The notes beneath the pieces are model-generated. The model was not told the DNA's origin. It worked only from the letters and a program-made list of their open reading frames with translations, and ran no database searches. A stretch of DNA of 64,000 nucleotides, from NCBI RefSeq assembly GCF_002008165.1, contig NZ_MRDM01000017.1:749-64748 (forward strand), written 5' to 3'. This stretch comes from Rhizobium laguerreae. Lineage in GTDB: Bacteria > Pseudomonadota > Alphaproteobacteria > Rhizobiales > Rhizobiaceae. Both the position numbers and the translations under genes were made by a program. Shown here one piece after another: positions 43,234-51,191 of this stretch; position 1 is the stretch's first letter, and each line of letters opens with the position of its first letter.

Positions 43234-44816
43234 TGCGTGATCATGTGGTTGCGGTGGATATCGGCACGGGCAGCGCGCGCGCCGGCGTCTTCGATGCACG
43301 CGGCCGTCTGCTCGCCAAGGCCGAGCATCCGATCGTGATGAACCGGCCGCGCGAAAACCATGCCGAGCATGATTCCGAAGACATCTGGTCGGCCGCCTGC
43401 ACGGCGGTGCGCAGGGCGCTGGAGCAATCCGGCATCGCCGCCGCCTCGGTCGGAGCGATCGGCTTCGACGCCACATGTTCGCTCGTCGTCCGTGACCTCG
43501 AGGGTCGGCAGCTCAGCGTTTCCACAGGCGGCGAGAGGCGTTTCGACACGATCGTCTGGCTCGATCACCGGGCGCTGAAGGAAGCCGATTTCTGCACGGC
43601 GACCGGGCACAGGGTGCTCGAACATTCCGGCCAGGTGATGTCGCCGGAAATGGAAATGCCGAAGCTGATGTGGCTGAAGAAAAAGCTGCCCGTCACATGG
43701 GAAAAGGCCGGCTTCTTCTTCGATCTCGCCGATTTCATGACGTGGAAATCGACCGGATCGCCCGCCCGTTCGCGCTGCACGCTGACGGCGAAGTGGAATT
43801 ATCTCGCCCATCTCGAAAAGGGCTGGCAGCAGGACTTCCTGGAGCGGATCGGCCTTGAGGACCTCCAGGCGCGCGGCCACCTGCCGGATGAGACCACGCC
43901 TGTCGGAGACAGCGTCGGCCGGCTGACTGAGGAAGCGGCGGAAGCGCTGGGGCTGACTGTGGACTGCCGCGTCGCTGCCGGGATGATCGACGCCTATGCC
44001 GGCGCACTCGGCGCGCTCGGCGGTTATGCCGCTGATCCTGTGAAACGCGAGCACCAGCTGGCGCTGATTGCCGGCACATCGAGCTGCATCGTTACCTTCT
44101 CGCGGGAGCGCAAGCCGAGCCATGGCATGTGGGGTCCCTATTACGAGGCTGTCTTCCCGCAATCCTGGCTGGTGGAGGCCGGGCAATCGGCGACCGGCGC
44201 GCTACTCGACCACATCGTTCGCATGCATGCGGCAGGCGGTGAGCCGACGGCGCCGCTGCATCAGAGGATCGTCGCGCGGATCGCCGAATTGCGGGCCGAG
44301 GAGGGCGATGCCTTCGGTGCGCGGATCTTCGTGCTGCCGGATTTCCATGGTAACCGCTCGCCGCTCGCCGATCCGCATGCGGTCGGCGTCGTCAGCGGAC
44401 TGACGCTCGATACGTCCTTCGACGGGCTCTGCGCGCTTTATTGGCGCTCTGCGGTGGGGATTGCGCTCGGCATCCGCCATATCCTGGAAATGATGAAGGA
44501 ATACGGCTACATGACCGATACGCTGCATATCGCCGGCGGGCACGTGAAAAACCCGGTACTGATGGAGCTTTATAGCGATGCGACCGGCTGTAAGGTCGTG
44601 GTGCCGAAGATGAACGAGGCGGTGCTGCTCGGTACCGCGATCGCAGCATCCGTCGCTTGTGGCTTGTACAAGGATCTGGCGGCGGCCGGCGAGGCGATGT
44701 ATCCGGGCGCCGACGAACGGCTTCCCGACAAGGCGAAGCAGGCGCTCTACGACCGCGACTACCGCCGTCTTCTCGCCATGCACCGGCACCGCGTCGAATT
44801 GGAATCGATGCAATAG
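43233..44816 (+). CDS. FGGY family carbohydrate kinase (D-ribulokinase type)
   Basis: This 527-residue kinase has the FGGY N-terminal phosphate loop VVAVDIGTGSARAGVFDARG, the GFDATCSLV and WLDHRALKEA segments, and the C-terminal motif LHIAGGHVKNPVLMELYSD. These features match the branch of D-ribulokinases (FGGY/YDR109c-like) more than xylulokinase. It would phosphorylate D-ribulose, or another pentulose formed by the polyol dehydrogenase, feeding the pentose phosphate pathway. I chose ATG 43233, overlapping the HAD stop; TTG 43230 is less likely. The substrate is inferred from family resemblance and locus. Confidence 0.85.
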   Translation: MRDHVVAVDIGTGSARAGVFDARGRLLAKAEHPIVMNRPRENHAEHDSEDIWSAACTAVRRALEQSGIAAASVGAIGFDATCSLVVRDLEGRQLSVSTGGERRFDTIVWLDHRALKEADFCTATGHRVLEHSGQVMSPEMEMPKLMWLKKKLPVTWEKAGFFFDLADFMTWKSTGSPARSRCTLTAKWNYLAHLEKGWQQDFLERIGLEDLQARGHLPDETTPVGDSVGRLTEEAAEALGLTVDCRVAAGMIDAYAGALGALGGYAADPVKREHQLALIAGTSSCIVTFSRERKPSHGMWGPYYEAVFPQSWLVEAGQSATGALLDHIVRMHAAGGEPTAPLHQRIVARIAELRAEEGDAFGARIFVLPDFHGNRSPLADPHAVGVVSGLTLDTSFDGLCALYWRSAVGIALGIRHILEMMKEYGYMTDTLHIAGGHVKNPVLMELYSDATGCKVVVPKMNEAVLLGTAIAASVACGLYKDLAAAGEAMYPGADERLPDKAKQALYDRDYRRLLAMHRHRVELESMQ

Positions 44817-44829
44817 ATTTTGGTTTTAC

Positions 44830-44877
44830 GCATGTCCTTGTCGCAAAACCGCCGGCCGTTTTGGGCGACATGCTTTA
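44830..44877. repeat. Dispersed palindromic repeat, GCATGTC...GACATGC family
   Basis: GCATGTC (44830-44836) and GACATGC (44867-44873) enclose TCGCAAAAC and GTTTTGGGCGA. The element fills the space between the FGGY kinase stop and the RpiR-type gene, and its last bases (TTA at 44875-44877) are the minus-strand TAA stop of that gene. It is related to the elements at 3824 and 54006. Confidence 0.75.
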
Positions 44878-45729
44878 GTGACTGGCGGTCTCGCCGAGGA
44901 CGGTCGCGAATTCCATCATGCGGCGGCGGCGAAGTGCCGCCTCCTCTCCGACTTGGAGGATGACGGATTCCGACAGGCAATCGAGCAGCGCGATCAGCGG
45001 CGGAAGATTGTCGAGATCGGGGGCGCGCGCGGGCGGCAAGGACAGCATGACGTTCGACTGGTCCGCCATCCAGTCCGCCTGCTGCGGCGAAATGAGTACC
45101 ACCTTATAGCCGTAGCGCCGCGCCGTTCTGGCAAGCAGCCGTGCCTTGGCGAAGCGGCGGCAATCGATGATGACGAGCAGCGCGTCGTCGACCGCCAGCC
45201 GGGCGAAGAGTTCCGCAAAACGGTTGTCGGCGGCGTCGAGCGTGCGCACGCCGTCGCGGGCTTGTGTCAGCCGCTGGCAGAAATGATTGGCCAGGCTTGC
45301 GAGCCGCGCATGAGTGGCGATCGACACTTCGCGGGCAGTGCTGATCAAGCCGACGGCTTCCGACCAGTGCGGCTGCGCCGTCAGATGATAGATATGATGG
45401 AGGGCCTGGATCTGTTCGGCAACCAGCACGGCGAGCGGTTTGCCCTCCGCGGCGTCGGCATGCAGCTCGCTCATGGCGCTCTGCAATTGCGCCGGCGATG
45501 TCGTCACGGTCTCGCGAATCTCCACCTTGACGCTGTCCAATCCCTGATAACCGAGCGAGCGCAGGAAGCGCCCGACGGTCATCGGCGAGAGATCCAGCCT
45601 GTCGGCAACGGACGCAGCCGTCTCGAACGGCAGGTCGTTCAGATGTTCGGTAAAATATTTCGCGATACGTCGCTCGGCCGGTGTGCCGGTTTTTGCGTAT
45701 TGCCTGAGTTTTTGCACAAAGTCTTCCAC
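44875..45729 (-). CDS. MurR/RpiR family transcriptional regulator
   Basis: This 284-residue regulator has the RpiR helix-turn-helix at about 30-70 (TAASVADRLDLSPMTVGRFL, RSLGYQGLDSVKVEIRE) and a SIS phosphosugar-binding domain at about 125-255 (TAREVSIATHARLASLANHF, DDALLVIIDCRR). It is convergent with the polyol operon and may sense a sugar phosphate from it, but the target is not evident. The 236 bases upstream (45730-45965) are AT-rich near 45840-45900 and serve both this gene and the divergent CysZ-like gene; no clear operator was found. Confidence 0.9.
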   Translation of the reverse strand: MEDFVQKLRQYAKTGTPAERRIAKYFTEHLNDLPFETAASVADRLDLSPMTVGRFLRSLGYQGLDSVKVEIRETVTTSPAQLQSAMSELHADAAEGKPLAVLVAEQIQALHHIYHLTAQPHWSEAVGLISTAREVSIATHARLASLANHFCQRLTQARDGVRTLDAADNRFAELFARLAVDDALLVIIDCRRFAKARLLARTARRYGYKVVLISPQQADWMADQSNVMLSLPPARAPDLDNLPPLIALLDCLSESVILQVGEEAALRRRRMMEFATVLGETASH

Positions 45730-45965
45730 GTCAGCCTCCCCCGTGTTCCTCAGAGGCGTTCCGTGGATGCGCTGTTGCGACCCCTTGTCTTTGCAACTAT
45801 TTCGGAAGCTGCTTCTCAGGCCTGTGCGTATTTCATGTATGTCACAATATTATATTAGTATTTAGTTTTCGACAAGTTTTCTATTACTGAATGCAATTTT
45901 ATTCTCTCTTGTCGGTGGCCTCCATCTTTCCTACATCTTCGGCGCAACCCGGAGACGCCTGAGAC

Positions 45966-46673
45966 ATGATTCTTGACGCCGCTCGACTTTCGCTCGCCAA
46001 CCTGTTCGCATCGGAAACGCGTTCTGTCTTCTGGAAGGTGCTCGGCCTGACGATCCTCGTGCTTGTCGGCCTCTGGTTCGCGCTGCGCGGAGCCTTCATG
46101 ACCTTTCTCCTTCCCTGGCTCACGAGCTTCTTTCCCGATATGCCGGATTGGGCGGGGTGGTTCGCTCTCATCTTCGCAATTCTTGCCGGTATCGGCCTTG
46201 CCCTCATGCTGGCGTTGCTGCTGTCGCCGGTGACGGCGCTGATCGCCGGCCTGTTTCTCGACGACGTCGCCGATGTCATCGAAAAGCGCGACTATCCCAA
46301 GGACACGCCGGGCACCGCCATGCCGCTCGGTCCGGCGATGGCAAGCTCGATCAAGTTCCTCGGTGTGGTGATTCTCGGCAATATAGTGGCATTGCTGTTG
46401 CTGTTCATCCCCGGCGTCAATCTGGTCGCGTTCTTTCTGGTGAACGGCTATCTGCTCGGACGGGAATTTTTCGAATTCGCCGCCATGCGCTTCCGTTCGC
46501 CGGATGAGGCGCGGCTCTTTCGCGCCAAGCATGCCTCCACCGTCTTTCTCGGCGGGCTGATGATCGCCCTTTTCCTGGCGATCCCGATCGTCAATCTTCT
46601 GACGCCGCTTTTTGCCGCCGGCATGATGGTGCATCTGCACAAGCTGGTCTCCGCCAAGGATCCCGGGTTGTGA
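45966..46673 (+). CDS. EI24/CysZ-like membrane protein
   Basis: This 235-residue inner-membrane protein matches the EI24 domain (CysZ family). It has a leading amphipathic stretch (ARLSLANLFASETRSVFWKV), four membrane segments, and the conserved phrase PGVNLVAFFLVNGYLLGREFFE around residues 150-172, given here in part as NLVAFFLVNGYLLGREFFE. CysZ proteins take up sulfate for cysteine synthesis; many rhizobial homologues are annotated only by domain. No cys genes adjoin it. It is convergent with the VOC gene (stops 3 bases apart). Confidence 0.82.
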   Translation: MILDAARLSLANLFASETRSVFWKVLGLTILVLVGLWFALRGAFMTFLLPWLTSFFPDMPDWAGWFALIFAILAGIGLALMLALLLSPVTALIAGLFLDDVADVIEKRDYPKDTPGTAMPLGPAMASSIKFLGVVILGNIVALLLLFIPGVNLVAFFLVNGYLLGREFFEFAAMRFRSPDEARLFRAKHASTVFLGGLMIALFLAIPIVNLLTPLFAAGMMVHLHKLVSAKDPGL

Positions 46674-46676
46674 GGC

Positions 46677-47102
46677 TCAAGCGGGCAGGGCGGAGGCGTC
46701 ATACATCGCCGCGAATTCGGCGCTCGGCGGGATCGGCTTGATGATGTCGATCAGCACGCCGTTCGGATCGGCGGTGATGAAATGCCGCTGGCCGAAATCC
46801 TCGTCGCGGATTTCTCTGAGAATTGGCAAGCCGGCGCTCCGGCAGGCTGCATAGATCGCATCGACATCGGCGACCTCGAAATTGAGGAGCAGGCCGGACA
46901 CCCTGCCGCGGGCTATGGCCGGGATGGTCTCATGGCTGCCGTCAAGGATGGCAAGCGCGATATGCTCTTCCTCTGCCGATTGCAGGTGAACATACCAGTC
47001 GCTTTCGAACAGAGCTTTGAAGCCGAAATGCGTGCAATAGAAGCTGGCGGTGCCGTCAACGTCGTCGGTCATGATGACAGGATAATAGCTCGTCGATTTC
47101 AT
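46677..47102 (-). CDS. VOC family (glyoxalase/bleomycin resistance-like) protein
   Basis: This 141-residue protein has two beta-alpha-beta-beta-beta units of the vicinal oxygen chelate fold: YYPVIMTDDVDGTASFYCTH at the start and FGQRHFITADPNGVLIDIIK at the end. The metal-site positions of glyoxalase I are not all clear, so it may be a binding protein or a dioxygenase relative. ATG 47102 has a strong ribosome site (AGGAGGAAAACGAG); a longer in-frame extension upstream reads through the operator region and was not used. It diverges from a TetR gene with paired palindromes between, so TetR regulation is likely. Confidence 0.88.
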   Translation of the reverse strand: MKSTSYYPVIMTDDVDGTASFYCTHFGFKALFESDWYVHLQSAEEEHIALAILDGSHETIPAIARGRVSGLLLNFEVADVDAIYAACRSAGLPILREIRDEDFGQRHFITADPNGVLIDIIKPIPPSAEFAAMYDASALPA

Positions 47103-47123
47103 CTCGTTTTCCTCCTTTTGTCT

Positions 47124-47173
47124 ACATACAATGTATATGTTTTTGGCTATTAACATACATTCTGTTTGTATGT
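47124..47173. promoter_or_regulatory. Two TetR-type operators in a divergent promoter
   Basis: ACATACA (47153-47159), spacer TTCTGTT and TGTATGT (47167-47173) form a perfect 21-base palindrome. ACATACA (47124-47130), spacer ATG and TATATGT (47134-47140) form a second with one mismatch and the same half-site. They lie between the VOC and TetR genes, so one dimer per site could shut both promoters. Confidence 0.7.
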
Positions 47174-47185
47174 AAAGAGGCGTGC

Positions 47186-47761
47186 ATGAGCCGCAGCAAT
47201 CGCGAGAGAACGGAGCAGACGAGACAGGCATTGATCGATGCCGGTCGACGTCTCTTCGTCGAGAAAGGCTATGCCGAAACCGCGACGCCGGAGATCGTCA
47301 CGGCGGCGGGAGTGACGCGTGGCGCGCTCTACCATCATTTTGAAGACAAGAAGGCGCTTTTTCGGGCGGTTATCGAATGCGAGGCGCGCGCGGTGGCCGC
47401 GGCAATCGAGGCGCGCTCGGCATCCTACGACGCGCGTGCCATGCTGATCGCCGGTGCCTCGGCCTATTTCGATGCGATGATGGCGCAAGGGCGCACGAGG
47501 CTGCTGCTGATCGAGGCACCTGCCGTTCTCGGCCCGCTGGCGAGTGCGGCGATCGATGCAGAGAATGCGGAAGCGACGCTGCGGGCAGGGCTTGCAGCGA
47601 TGCTTCCGGAGGCCGGCGCTATGCTCGAACCGCTGACGTCGCTGCTATCGGCGGCCTTCGATCGCGCGGCGATCGCGATCGAAGCGGGCGCTGAAAGGCG
47701 GCATTACGAGCAGGTGATCGCTGTCCTACTCGACGGCCTCGCCGATCACCTGCGGCGGTAG
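47186..47761 (+). CDS. TetR family transcriptional regulator
   Basis: This 191-residue regulator has the TetR helix-turn-helix at about 10-55 (RRLFVEKGYAETATPEIVTA, AGVTRGALYHHFEDKKALFR) and a C-terminal helical ligand domain. It diverges from the VOC gene with paired ACATACA/TGTATGT operators between them, so it probably represses both genes. Its last 36 bases overlap the 3' end of the convergent nth gene. Confidence 0.92.
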   Translation: MSRSNRERTEQTRQALIDAGRRLFVEKGYAETATPEIVTAAGVTRGALYHHFEDKKALFRAVIECEARAVAAAIEARSASYDARAMLIAGASAYFDAMMAQGRTRLLLIEAPAVLGPLASAAIDAENAEATLRAGLAAMLPEAGAMLEPLTSLLSAAFDRAAIAIEAGAERRHYEQVIAVLLDGLADHLRR

Positions 47762-48508
47762 CTCGATCAGCGGCGCCGGCACATCCCAACTCTTCTCAGG
47801 CGATTTGCAGAGGTCGGCGATGATACAGCGCTCGCATTCGGGGCGGCGCGCCTTGCAGGTGTAGCGGCCATGCAGGATCAGCCAGTGATGGGCGTGATAG
47901 AGGTAATGGCTGGGGATCACCTTCATCAGCCGCGCCTCGACCTCATCGGGCGTCTTGCCGGGGGCAAGCCTGATACGATTGGCGATTCGGAAGATGTGCG
48001 TGTCGACGGCCATCGTCGCCTGGCCGAAGGCCATGGAAAGCACGACATTGGCGGTCTTGCGGCCGACGCCCGGCAACCTCACCAGTTCGTCGCGCGTCTC
48101 CGGCACCTTGCCGCCGAATTGGTCGACCAGCATCTGTGAGAGCGCGATGACGTTTTTCGCCTTGTTGCGGTAGAGGCCGATCGTCCTGATGTAATCGCGC
48201 AGCCGCTCTTCGCCGAGGTCGAGCATCTTTTCCGGCGTATCGGCGACCTTGAAGAGCGCGCGCGTCGCCTTGTTGACGCCGACATCGGTCGCTTGCGCCG
48301 AAAGTGCCACGGCGACGACGAGCGTGAAGGGGTTGGTGTGCTCGAGTTCGCCTCTCGGTTCCGGCCGCTGTACCGAGAAGCGGCGGAAGATCTCCTCGCG
48401 CTCGGCCAGCGAATAGGCCGTGCGCACCGCTCCCGCCGGTTTGCGGCGGGCGATCACATTCGCGTCCTGCGGCGTCTTGGTAACGGATTTGAGTTTCGGA
48501 TTCGCCAT
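47726..48508 (-). CDS. nth: Endonuclease III
   Basis: This 260-residue DNA glycosylase/AP lyase removes oxidised pyrimidines in base excision repair. The helix-hairpin-helix LPGVGRKTANVV carries catalytic Lys151, and Asp169 lies in AVDTHIFR. The iron-sulfur ligands are Cys218, Cys225, Cys228 and Cys234 (Cys-X6-Cys-X2-Cys-X5-Cys). The N terminus is about 25 residues longer than the E. coli enzyme, as in many alphaproteobacteria. I chose ATG 48508; upstream in-frame sequence overlaps the divergent DUF2244 gene. Its 3' end overlaps the TetR gene by 36 bases. Confidence 0.95.
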   Translation of the reverse strand: MANPKLKSVTKTPQDANVIARRKPAGAVRTAYSLAEREEIFRRFSVQRPEPRGELEHTNPFTLVVAVALSAQATDVGVNKATRALFKVADTPEKMLDLGEERLRDYIRTIGLYRNKAKNVIALSQMLVDQFGGKVPETRDELVRLPGVGRKTANVVLSMAFGQATMAVDTHIFRIANRIRLAPGKTPDEVEARLMKVIPSHYLYHAHHWLILHGRYTCKARRPECERCIIADLCKSPEKSWDVPAPLIELPPQVIGEAVE

Positions 48509-48530
48509 GGAAACTCTATACTCAGCAGCC

Positions 48531-49028
48531 ATGATGGAAAGCAACGCCGACAGCTTCAACGAGCAGCCTGTTTTCGCTGCCGAGCTCTTTCCCCACCGAT
48601 CGCTCGGCCGCCGGGGCTTCAAGGTGCTGCTTATCCTATCCGGTGCCGTCTGCTTGCTTTACGGCACGTTCTTCATCGCGACGGGGGCCTGGCCGATCGG
48701 CTTGTTCTTCGGAGTGGATTTTCTGCTTCTCTACGGCGCCTTCTGGCTGAATTACCGCTCCGGGAAAGCGCGCGAACAGGTGACGGTATCGCGCACGGAC
48801 GTGTCGGTGCGCAAGTTTGCGCCCTCGGGACGGATGGTGGAGCATCATTTCAATCCGTTCTGGACGCGCTTCCTTGTTCGCCGGCACCAGGAGATCGGTA
48901 TTCTTTCCATGCATATCTTCGGCGAAGGCCGGCGCACGGATATCGGCTCCTTCCTCAATCCCGATGATCGCGAAAGCTTCGCCAAGGCCTTCAAGGGGGC
49001 GCTGGCGACGGTCAAGCAGCGGATCTGA
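48531..49028 (+). CDS. DUF2244 family membrane protein
   Basis: This 165-residue protein matches the DUF2244 layout: a short N-terminal segment (FAAELFPHRSLGRRGFKVLL), two membrane helices at about 28-75 (LILSGAVCLLYGTFFIATGA and the next segment), and a soluble C-terminal beta-rich domain (VTVSRTDVSVRKFAPSGRMV). Function is unknown. It diverges from nth with 22 bases between starts. ATG 48531 and 48534 are both possible; ATG 48507 would overlap nth. A dispersed repeat follows the stop. Confidence 0.85.
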   Translation: MMESNADSFNEQPVFAAELFPHRSLGRRGFKVLLILSGAVCLLYGTFFIATGAWPIGLFFGVDFLLLYGAFWLNYRSGKAREQVTVSRTDVSVRKFAPSGRMVEHHFNPFWTRFLVRRHQEIGILSMHIFGEGRRTDIGSFLNPDDRESFAKAFKGALATVKQRI

Positions 49029-49032
49029 ACTA

Positions 49033-49117
49033 GAGCGGTTCAGCTTTTAACGGAAGCGCAGAACCGCTCCAGCTTTTGTTTTTACGCAATTCCCGGCAAA
49101 AGCGCTTCGCGCTTTGC
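49033..49117. repeat. GAGCGGTTC palindromic intergenic repeat
   Basis: GAGCGGTTC (49033-49041) and GAACCGCTC (49061-49069) form one stem and GGCAAAAGCGC-TTC-GCGCTTTGCC (about 49095-49117) a second. The element begins four bases after the DUF2244 stop and fills most of the gap before the Ada-like promoter. Confidence 0.75.
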
Positions 49118-49181
49118 CTGGCATCGCTCTATCCAGCGGCTACGCAAGAATCGGGTGGTTTGCTCACCCCCTATTGACTAT

Positions 49182-49198
49182 CTCCTTGTTACAAGGAG
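49182..49198 (+). promoter_or_regulatory. Hairpin covering the ribosome-binding site of the Ada-like gene
   Basis: CTCCTTG (49182-49188) pairs perfectly with CAAGGAG (49192-49198) around TTA. The right arm contains AGGAG (49194-49198), 7 bases before ATG 49206, so the folded mRNA would hide the ribosome site. TTGACT at about 49174-49179 could be a -35 box, in which case the palindrome would instead lie in the promoter and could act on DNA. Confidence 0.6.
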
Positions 49199-49205
49199 AA
49201 AGACG

Positions 49206-50078
49206 ATGAATATGATTGCCAACCTGCAGACAGACATCACGCCTGACGGCCCTGATTATGACATTGTCCGTCGGGTGATCGAACTCATCACCGAGGATTA
49301 CCGCGACCAGCCTTCGCTGGAGGCGATCGCGGCGCGGCTCAACCAGTCGCCGACCCAGCTGCAGAAGACCTTCACCCGCTGGGCAGGACTATCGCCCAAG
49401 GGCTTCCTGCAAGCGGTGACGCTCGACCACGCCAAGCGGCTGCTGCGCAAGGAAGACATGCCGCTGCTCGAGACCTCGATCGAGGTCGGCCTTTCCGGGC
49501 CGAGCCGCCTGCACGACCTTTTTGTCACCCATGAGGCGATGTCGCCCGGCGAATGGAAGGCGAAGGGCGGCGGCCTCACCATCCGCTACGGCTTCCACAT
49601 CTGCCCCTTCGGCGTGGCCCTGATCATGGTGACCGACCGCGGCCTTGCCGGCCTTGCCTTCAGCGATTCCGGCGACGAGAGGGCCTGCCTCGAGGATATG
49701 ACCTGCCGCTGGCCGAACGCCTGTTATGTCGAAGACCTGCAGGCGACGGTTCCCTATGCCGCGCGCATCTTCGAGCCCGGCAAGTGGTCTTCGGACCAGC
49801 CGCTGCGCGTCGTGTTGATCGGCACGGACTTCCAGGTGCGCGTCTGGGAGAGCCTGCTGAAAATCCCGTTCGGCAAGGCCGTCACCTATTCCGATATCGC
49901 CAACGATATCGGCCGGCCGACGGCGCAGCGCGCCGTAGGTGCGGCGGTCGGGGCAAACCCGATCTCCTTCGTGGTGCCCTGCCATCGGGCGCTCGGCAAG
50001 AACGGCGCGCTGACGGGCTACCATTGGGGCCTCACCCGCAAGCGGGCGATGCTCGGCTGGGAATCGGCGCACGCCTGA
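49206..50078 (+). CDS. Ada-like protein: AraC-type HTH fused to O6-methylguanine-DNA methyltransferase
   Basis: This 290-residue protein has an AraC-type DNA-binding domain at about 20-118 (LEAIAARLNQSPTQLQKTFT, LLETSIEVGLSGPSRLHDLF) and a methyltransferase domain at about 125-285 with the acceptor Cys259 in VVPCHRAL. It lacks the N-terminal zinc domain of E. coli Ada, whose Cys38 senses methylphosphotriesters, so it may not be switched on by methylation in the same way. It repairs O6-alkylguanine by self-alkylation. A hairpin covers its ribosome site. No alkB or alkA gene adjoins it. Confidence 0.92.
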   Translation: MNMIANLQTDITPDGPDYDIVRRVIELITEDYRDQPSLEAIAARLNQSPTQLQKTFTRWAGLSPKGFLQAVTLDHAKRLLRKEDMPLLETSIEVGLSGPSRLHDLFVTHEAMSPGEWKAKGGGLTIRYGFHICPFGVALIMVTDRGLAGLAFSDSGDERACLEDMTCRWPNACYVEDLQATVPYAARIFEPGKWSSDQPLRVVLIGTDFQVRVWESLLKIPFGKAVTYSDIANDIGRPTAQRAVGAAVGANPISFVVPCHRALGKNGALTGYHWGLTRKRAMLGWESAHA

Positions 50079-50111
50079 GGGGTTTCCAGGACGGAGCGGC
50101 GTGGTCGCCGC

Positions 50112-51137
50112 TCATCGCTCCGGCACTTCTCCCCGCTGGGGAGAAGAGACGGGCGGCGAGGCTTCTGCCAATTCCAGCAATGCGCGTGCAGCACTTTCAT
50201 CGGTGATCAGCGTGTTGCAGCCGATGCGCTTGATCGTCGCACGGATCGCCACGGCCCGATGGGCGCCGCCGGAGGAGAGCACGATGTGTTTTGCCTCCTT
50301 CAGCGTGTCGAGATCGACGGACATGACGCGCCGATTGATCGAGTGGTCGACCGAATTGCCGTCCTTGTCGAGGAAGTTGAACATCGTGTCGCAGACGCAG
50401 CCGGCATCGATCAGTTCCTGCAGCTCGGCCTTCGAGATCCAGCCCTCCGACAGCGAGGTCGAATGCGGGCCGATATCGCCGCAGCTGACGATCGCCAGAT
50501 CGAGGTTTTCGGCGAGACGATAAATCGTGTCCAGCCCGCATTTCTCGATGAGGTTGCGCTTGGTCTCGATGGAATCGACGAGAAGCGGCGCCAGGAACAT
50601 GTAGCATTCGGCGCCAAGCTGGTTTGCCAGCCGCCATGTGTAATCAATCGGGTTCGTCTGATGCACGGCAACGATGCCGCCGAGCAGCGAGACGACCTTG
50701 CAATTGGCGCGGCGCGGCGGCCGGAAGCTCGACAGCGAGGCGGTCATGGTGCGGCCCCAGCCGACGCCGATGGTGTAATCGTCGGGGATGGCTTCGGAGA
50801 GGAACTGGCCAAGCGCCAGACCGACATTTTTAGCCAATGAATTGACGTCGCCAGTGACCGGCGCAGGGACGACGATCGCCTCGTCGAGGCCATAGGCGCG
50901 CTCCAGCTTCACCGAAAGTTCAACGCAGTCGCCGATCGAATCGTTGATCCAGATCTGGACTTCGCTGCGTTTCATCGCCTCGTCGAGCAGGCGGATCACC
51001 GTCGTGCGGCTGATGCCGAGCTGTTCGGCGACGTCCTTCTGGGTCAGGCCCTCGTTGTAATAGAGCCATGCCGCCCTTAGCCGCAGCGAGGATGCCTCCG
51101 AATAGGCCGTGTGCGTGCCGCGTTTGAGCTTGACCAC
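50112..51137 (-). CDS. SorC/DeoR-type sugar-binding transcriptional regulator
   Basis: This 341-residue regulator has a helix-turn-helix at about 25-60 (YYNEGLTQKDVAEQLGISRT) and a SorC-type effector domain (YTIGVGWGRTMTASLSSFRP, GLDTIYRLAENLDLAIVSCG). The last residues, PPVSSPQRGEVPER, are encoded by a RIME half-element (50126-50146), so the native protein probably ended about 14 residues earlier. It diverges from tal across 424 bases. Two direct repeats GACACTTTTGT (51192) and GACACTTATGT (51225) upstream may be its binding sites. Its target is unknown; erythritol or another polyol is possible given the family. Confidence 0.9.
   Translation of the reverse strand: MVKLKRGTHTAYSEASSLRLRAAWLYYNEGLTQKDVAEQLGISRTTVIRLLDEAMKRSEVQIWINDSIGDCVELSVKLERAYGLDEAIVVPAPVTGDVNSLAKNVGLALGQFLSEAIPDDYTIGVGWGRTMTASLSSFRPPRRANCKVVSLLGGIVAVHQTNPIDYTWRLANQLGAECYMFLAPLLVDSIETKRNLIEKCGLDTIYRLAENLDLAIVSCGDIGPHSTSLSEGWISKAELQELIDAGCVCDTMFNFLDKDGNSVDHSINRRVMSVDLDTLKEAKHIVLSSGGAHRAVAIRATIKRIGCNTLITDESAARALLELAEASPPVSSPQRGEVPER
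50126..50146. repeat. RIME half-element inside a coding end
   Basis: CTTCTCCCC (50126-50134) and GGGGAGAAG (50138-50146) around GCT match one half of the element at 13063-13178. It lies within the last codons of the SorC-type gene at 50112. Confidence 0.8.
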
Positions 51138-51191
51138 ATCTCCTCCGCACGATTTCCTGCCCTAGATCCCTCATGGGATGAAGGCCTTAGC

